Below, piece by piece: positions 54,501 to 60,500 of a stretch of 64,000 nucleotides of DNA. Made by a program: the position numbers and the translations under genes. Position 1 is the stretch's first letter; every line of letters starts with the position of its first letter. A model generated the notes under the pieces. It had not been told where the DNA came from, ran no database searches, and saw only the letters and a list, made by a program, of their open reading frames with translations. Source of the DNA: Ifrita kowaldi (Eukaryota; Chordata; Aves; Passeriformes; Cinclosomatidae); contig VZRS01009603.1 in NCBI GenBank assembly GCA_013398055.1, positions 62,001-126,000 on the forward strand. The letters are read 5' to 3'.

Positions 54501-57500
54501 ATTTTACTGTGACAGAGAAGACACAGACTAAAGAAATACAAAATATTCTATAATCGGCGCTAAGAAAAAAAATCAAACAGGATGCAAAAAGGATTAAATA
54601 AAATCACATCAACAGAGGCAGCAACATTTCAAAAATCTGCCTTAGATAGTAAGACAATTCAAGAGAAGAAAAGTGACAGGGTAAATCATGTGTGTAAGTT
54701 CAGTTCTGTCAAATATCCACCATAGCCCAGGAGAGACACACCTCAATAAACCCGGGCCAAATGAATTATAAATCCTTCTTCGAGCTAAGCAGGATAGTTG
54801 ATCCTTTCCAAAATGCCCCAAGCCAGACTGCCTCTCTCTGAACTTATAGGGCAGAGGAGGCTGTACACAGGCTTTTTGATCTTTCCTGTGCTTCATTACC
54901 TGGTTAAATACAACCCCAGAAAGGGCAGATGTGCCAACTGTTAGCAAGTGGGGTGGGGAGAACAAAGTGAACTCCAAAGTCACCACACCAAAGACCTTCC
55001 ACTGAGCCACTTCTCTCTACTCATGTAAATGCAAGCTACCTCTGGGGTCAGGAGCCAAACAAAGTGCTTCTTACCTGAAAACAAATCTTGCATCATTTTG
55101 ACATTCTCCTTACAGATTAATTGCTACCTAAAGTACTTTCTCCTGCCTTCTCAGGTGCAGTTCCCTAATTTTTTTTTTAAACTACATTCTCTGTGCAATA
55201 AAGTCGCAGAGTGCAGTTGGTTCTTTCTCTTATTTTTCCCAAATACTCAACAGAGGTACAACTACATCATCATCTGCAGCTATGTCACTTTCTAAATATT
55301 TTACATTCAAGGACACTGACAAAAAGCTATCAAAATGAAGTAAAGGTATGAATTCATGGTTGTCTAAAAAAAGTGTTCTTATTCAGAATTTAAGTAACCT
55401 GATTTCAATTAGCATTTATTTCCCTTTCAGAATTAATTTTTAAAACTTCTCATTTTTCAGCCACCAATCATTGGATCATACTTTTATTATTCATGTTCTG
55501 CTATACCATAAAATGAACAACCGCTATCTTAAATCTTCCCTCTGAACATAGAAGTCTTCCTGCAAATACAGTCAGTTGCTCTCAAACGATAAAGATTTTG
55601 AGACTTATTGTAACTGTTCCTTCTACTCATGCTGTGTTTTACATCAAAGGCAACTCACTGAGACATTACTACAATTTAAAAAAAAAAAGAAAAGTCAGAT
55701 TTCCCTCTTTTCTAGCTTTTATTTCTATAAAAAAACCACCATTAAATCTTATTGACTGTTCTCTTGAATTGTCTGACTCATGTAATCATTCCAAACAAGT
55801 AAGTTTTTCTTGTCAGTATCATTTTTCTCTCTTCTTTAAACTGTGTCTGAAATTAAGTAACAGACAAAGATTTAAAGGGGTATTTGAAGCCAAGAGTACT
55901 CTCCAGCCTGATCATAACAAAGCAAATGAAGTTCACAATCAGCTCTTTTCTGCTTTATCTTCCACAGCTCTCTAATTTATCTAGATGCTGCTGAAAACAA
56001 TGAAGTTTAGATAAGTAAGAAATAAAAAATGTAGGAAACTGCCAAGGTCAGTCTGCTTTCCAGACTGTGAAGCTTCTGAAATCCTCAAGCTTTTTAAAGT
56101 GAATAAATCCTACCAGTTACATGTACCATCATTCTTTTTCAAGACACAAGAATCAAGACATTGCTTCAGCAGCATATATCATGTTGAAAGTAGGGTAAGA
56201 TTACTGGAAAAGTCTTATTTGAGATGCAGTAGTTAATTCTGTTGACTTCATTAAAGCCAACCTGAAAATAAAACAGTGGTCTCTGCTACTATAAAGACCT
56301 CAACCCTCAAAGAACTTGCCCTACACTTCTGCACCCTTATTAAACTTTCTGTGCAAGACCATTAAAAACAATTTCTAAGAGATCTTGGGATTTGTTTCTG
56401 AGCCCCAACTGGCTTTATTCCACAGTCTAGCTCTAGGTCTGCTAACACACTACTCTGAGAGCAAGGCCACTGTACCAGGGGATACTTTGCCACCAACTGG
56501 TGTGTTCGAAGGATTGCACCTAGTGCACATACTGGAAAGGCTTTCTTCTGAACCAGCAATGAAAAAAAAAGAAAAAAAAAAAGATTTCTCAGAAACTGAA
56601 CTTTGGCTGAGGTAGGGTAAGAGACATCCTCAGAAACTTAGAAGAATGTATTAGATAAGAAAAACAAAGATATGCATATGAAATATTCAAGTTTAAAATC
56701 TTTGCCTTGCTCAGCACAGATCAGAAGGTATACCTTAGTTTGTTCCACCTGTTCCTAACTCTGAATGTACTGGTGAGTTCCACAGAACCCCCTGAGGCCA
56801 ACTCATGCCCCCAGACCCAACTATCGACTCTGATAAGGTAGAACAGGAACATGAATCTTTCAACGTTCACTAAATGTCCTTAGTGAACACAAGAAAAAAA
56901 TAACAGGTTTAGGGTGGTTTTCCTCTTGCTTTCTGTAGTTTGCCACTTCAGCATTTTCCTTGAATTACTGCTGCAGGTATGATCATTTTAACAGCCCTTC
57001 TGCCTGAGTCTGAGCAGTGAGTGTGCCTCCACATCCAACTTCTGCCCTCTCTTCCCTTTGGGAGGGAGGCAGGAACCTCCTCTCCAGCGCGTCACAGTTC
57101 CTGCTGCCCCTTGCAAAACTTTTGAGCAGAAGCACAAATGCTTTGATAGAGAATTCAAGGATGTTCAAAGTAGGTTTTTGCTTTTTCTGGATACCTACTC
57201 AGACCCTTAAAGAAATTAATCTTCATGTGACAGTTTAAAAACAACTGTCACATCTCAAGAACGCTAACAGGTTTGATCGACACAGATTTATTGCTACCTG
57301 CTTTTCAAAGCTCTCAAGTGCTTGTAAATTGTTTGAAGCACAAAATGTGGCTCTCAGAGTTATGAGCAACACGCAATAGTAAAAAATCCTCACATTCTTT
57401 TAAAATGAACTATCTTCAGGTCCAATTCACAGTCATCCTACAGACTTAAAAACCCTACTCTTTTCCCAAACCAAACTGGTAACATTTTAACACAGATTTC

Positions 57501-60500
57501 CTTCAGCCTAAAATGAACAACTCTGGGTCACACTTACACACTTTACCTTCTTAAAATTTCATTTACCTCTCTGGCAAAGACCTATCTTCCTCTCAAAGCT
57601 GCAATCTTTGACCTTAAAAGTACTGGCAAACAAAATAAACACTCATAGAGTAAGAAAAGCAAAGTTAGAGATTTCTCTGAGTAGAACACCTTGAGATCTC
57701 CACACCTCTGTAACTTAGGTATTCCCTATTATTTTCAAGATAAGTATCTCAAGCATTCCTCATGGAATGGTAATCATGGTATTTGTAAAATTTTTAAAAA
57801 TATTTATATCAGAGTAAAATTTACCTTAATATCAAGCACGATAAAAACTCCATCAAGTAAAGAAGATGACAAAAGGACAGACAAGGCATGTCTATTGCCA
57901 AAGGAATTTTGCACAAAATGATAAATGGGCTCAGTAGATACTAGTCACCACTGTTCTGCTCTAGGTTATAAACTTTGTAATTTTAAATACATTATTCAGT
58001 CAGGTTTTTTCCCTCTACAGTTTATACACTGAACGAGACACACATAAGAACAAGTCCAGTTTGAACACTGACAATGTATTACACTGGAGTGCCTCTGCTG
58101 TTTCTTATCTGAGCGAGGTTTTTAATTAGGGTTTGTCATTGACTTCTTTTTACATATTTCTAAGTTATACAGCATGCAAAGCAATAAACATGACTTTATA
58201 GTATAGGCAGCGTAACTCTACGTAGAGAAACTCTTGATATCATTTCTAGCAACTACTTAGTACCTATGCTTTTCTGCTAGGTTATGGTGATAGGACCCTC
58301 TGTTATGCTTAAGAAAAAAGAATCAAGGCAAACTTACTTGATATAATAGGGCACTTTGTTATGTGAAACAGATCTCTGCCATGGAAACTGTACAGAGGCT
58401 GAGGAAATAAAGAGAAGGTTGTTATTAGAAAGCACCTGTCATATTAAAAAAATCTAGCTATCTTTTATTTATTTTACAATTAATATGGTTATAATACATT
58501 AAATGGAAACAATTAAAATTTCCCAGACTATTTTCAGTAATTAGAAAAGCAGCAGAAGAAAATTATGGCAATCTATCAGGATGATTGCAGGCATCTATTT
58601 GATGCCATGCTGGAAACAAAACAAATGTGATGATTCTACTTCAAAGAAGGATGATAAATTCTGAGCAAGCAAGCTACCCATTTAGGGAAACTGCAGACAC
58701 TTGTTTTCCCACCTCTATAGGATTATTATCAGTTTATGCTTTTAAAATAAATGATTCCACTACTATAAATAATGTTCTACAACTCAACAAGAAGAAGAAA
58801 TATCAGCCTACTTTTATTAGTTACAACCCTTAGTTCCTATTTGCAACTCAAATTAATATTAGCACTGTATGGCCAAGAAAAAATGAATTAAAACCTATCT
58901 TTGCACTCCTTGCTAAAGAACTGTAATCTTTGCAGAATTTATGCAAATCAGGTATCATCCACAATATGAGGAAGCCTTCTGCACACTGAGTTGAAAAAGG
59001 CATGAAGTCATACATGACACTACAACTCTGCTGATCTAAACATCCCAGGAGATAAAAGGTAAAAAGTGTTCAGGCCAACAGGACTGTTGGTGCTCAACTT
59101 AAAAATAGCTATTAACTGAAAAACCATAGGTACACATATCAGAAATTACCAGACCAGTGCCTCTGTAATTAGGGTTTTAGCATTGAAAAAACTCCTTGCA
59201 GTAGATTCCCTGCAGAAGCAAGATTGAAAGAACAGGTAGGACTAAGTGATCATCTCAATGAGATGAATTCATATTGCACACATTTGTCAGTGCTTCTGAC
59301 ACAGAGCACCTGCTCTTCAGTTCTGATGCCCCTGTTTGCAACCTCGGTAAAATGCGGCACAGCTTTGATCCACACTGGATCTCAAGTAATTAAACTCTCG
59401 ATTAATGTAGTTTTCTGCAAGCGTGGCCCACTTTAGAATCCATCCCTCTTTGGGGGGAAAAAAAATCCACTCAAAAGTAACTCTCTCCTCCTCCCTTAAG
59501 ACCTCTCAAAATGGCAGTGAAGCCTTACAAGCTGTGTAAGCCCCACAGGCTGTTCCAGCTACAGACAGAGGTGGGTCTTGCCCTGCTACCAGCTGGCTGT
59601 TCCCCGAGGGGCTTCATGGCCGTGACCTCTTCCTAAAGCATGCAAAATTTCATGGTTTATAATTTAAGAAATATTCCTGTACTGAAAGACAGATTAACTG
59701 GGAAGAATGTTTGTGAAATTACAGGAATAAAGTAAACCACGTTCTTTACTGGAAAAAAAATAGAGAAAATTCCATCTTTATTTGAAGAAGAAGATAACAA
59801 TTCAATAAAGAGGTAGGTAAAGAAAAAACATAGTGAAGGCTAAATGCTCAGATAGACATAGCTACCTAAAAAATAATCCTTAGGCCTTCATAAATCTGAA
59901 AAAGAAAAGGTAAAATCAACCAGATAGGTGAAGGTGGCCATCAGCTTTGAAGTTTCATTCTCTAGTGTTGCAATTTGACACCTGTGGTGGCTCCTGTTCT
60001 GGTACATTAACTATATGAGCTAAGTAAGAATTTGCTTAGATAAAATTTATTTGCTATGACAGATATAGATATTCCGCAGTGACATAAAAATGAACTAAGC
60101 AATGTAATCAATTAAATTACTAATTATTATGGAACAAGTAATGTTCTATTTATTTGGGAACAACTTTTGTAAAATATTGCCAGCCCTCTGCTGTATGGAA
60201 GTCTGGAAAATGAGATTACCTTTTTTTTTTTAAAATTACTGATAAAAACTGAACATAGTAGTTATCAATTTGGCATTCGCTAGCAGGCCTGCAGATATTA
60301 GTATGGCTGAGAGACGCTTTGAGCAGGCCACTGGAGACATAAGCTGTTTGTTAGGGAACATGTGGAGTCAGTGCTCTGTGGATGTTCATGGATTCATCTT
60401 AGAAAGCATACAAGAAACATAATAGAGAGTAGTGGATCATCAGCCTTGGAAAAGAAATTAATTATAGAAAAAAGAAGTTACTATTTTTGAAGGCAGGAGA

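Noticed and set aside
56983..57168. GC-richer patch with open frames on both strands in intron 62, as a possible Up71 first exon
   Set aside because: Only a couple of CpGs, no good donor at the end of the minus-strand frame in the phase required by exon 63, and no recognisable peptide.
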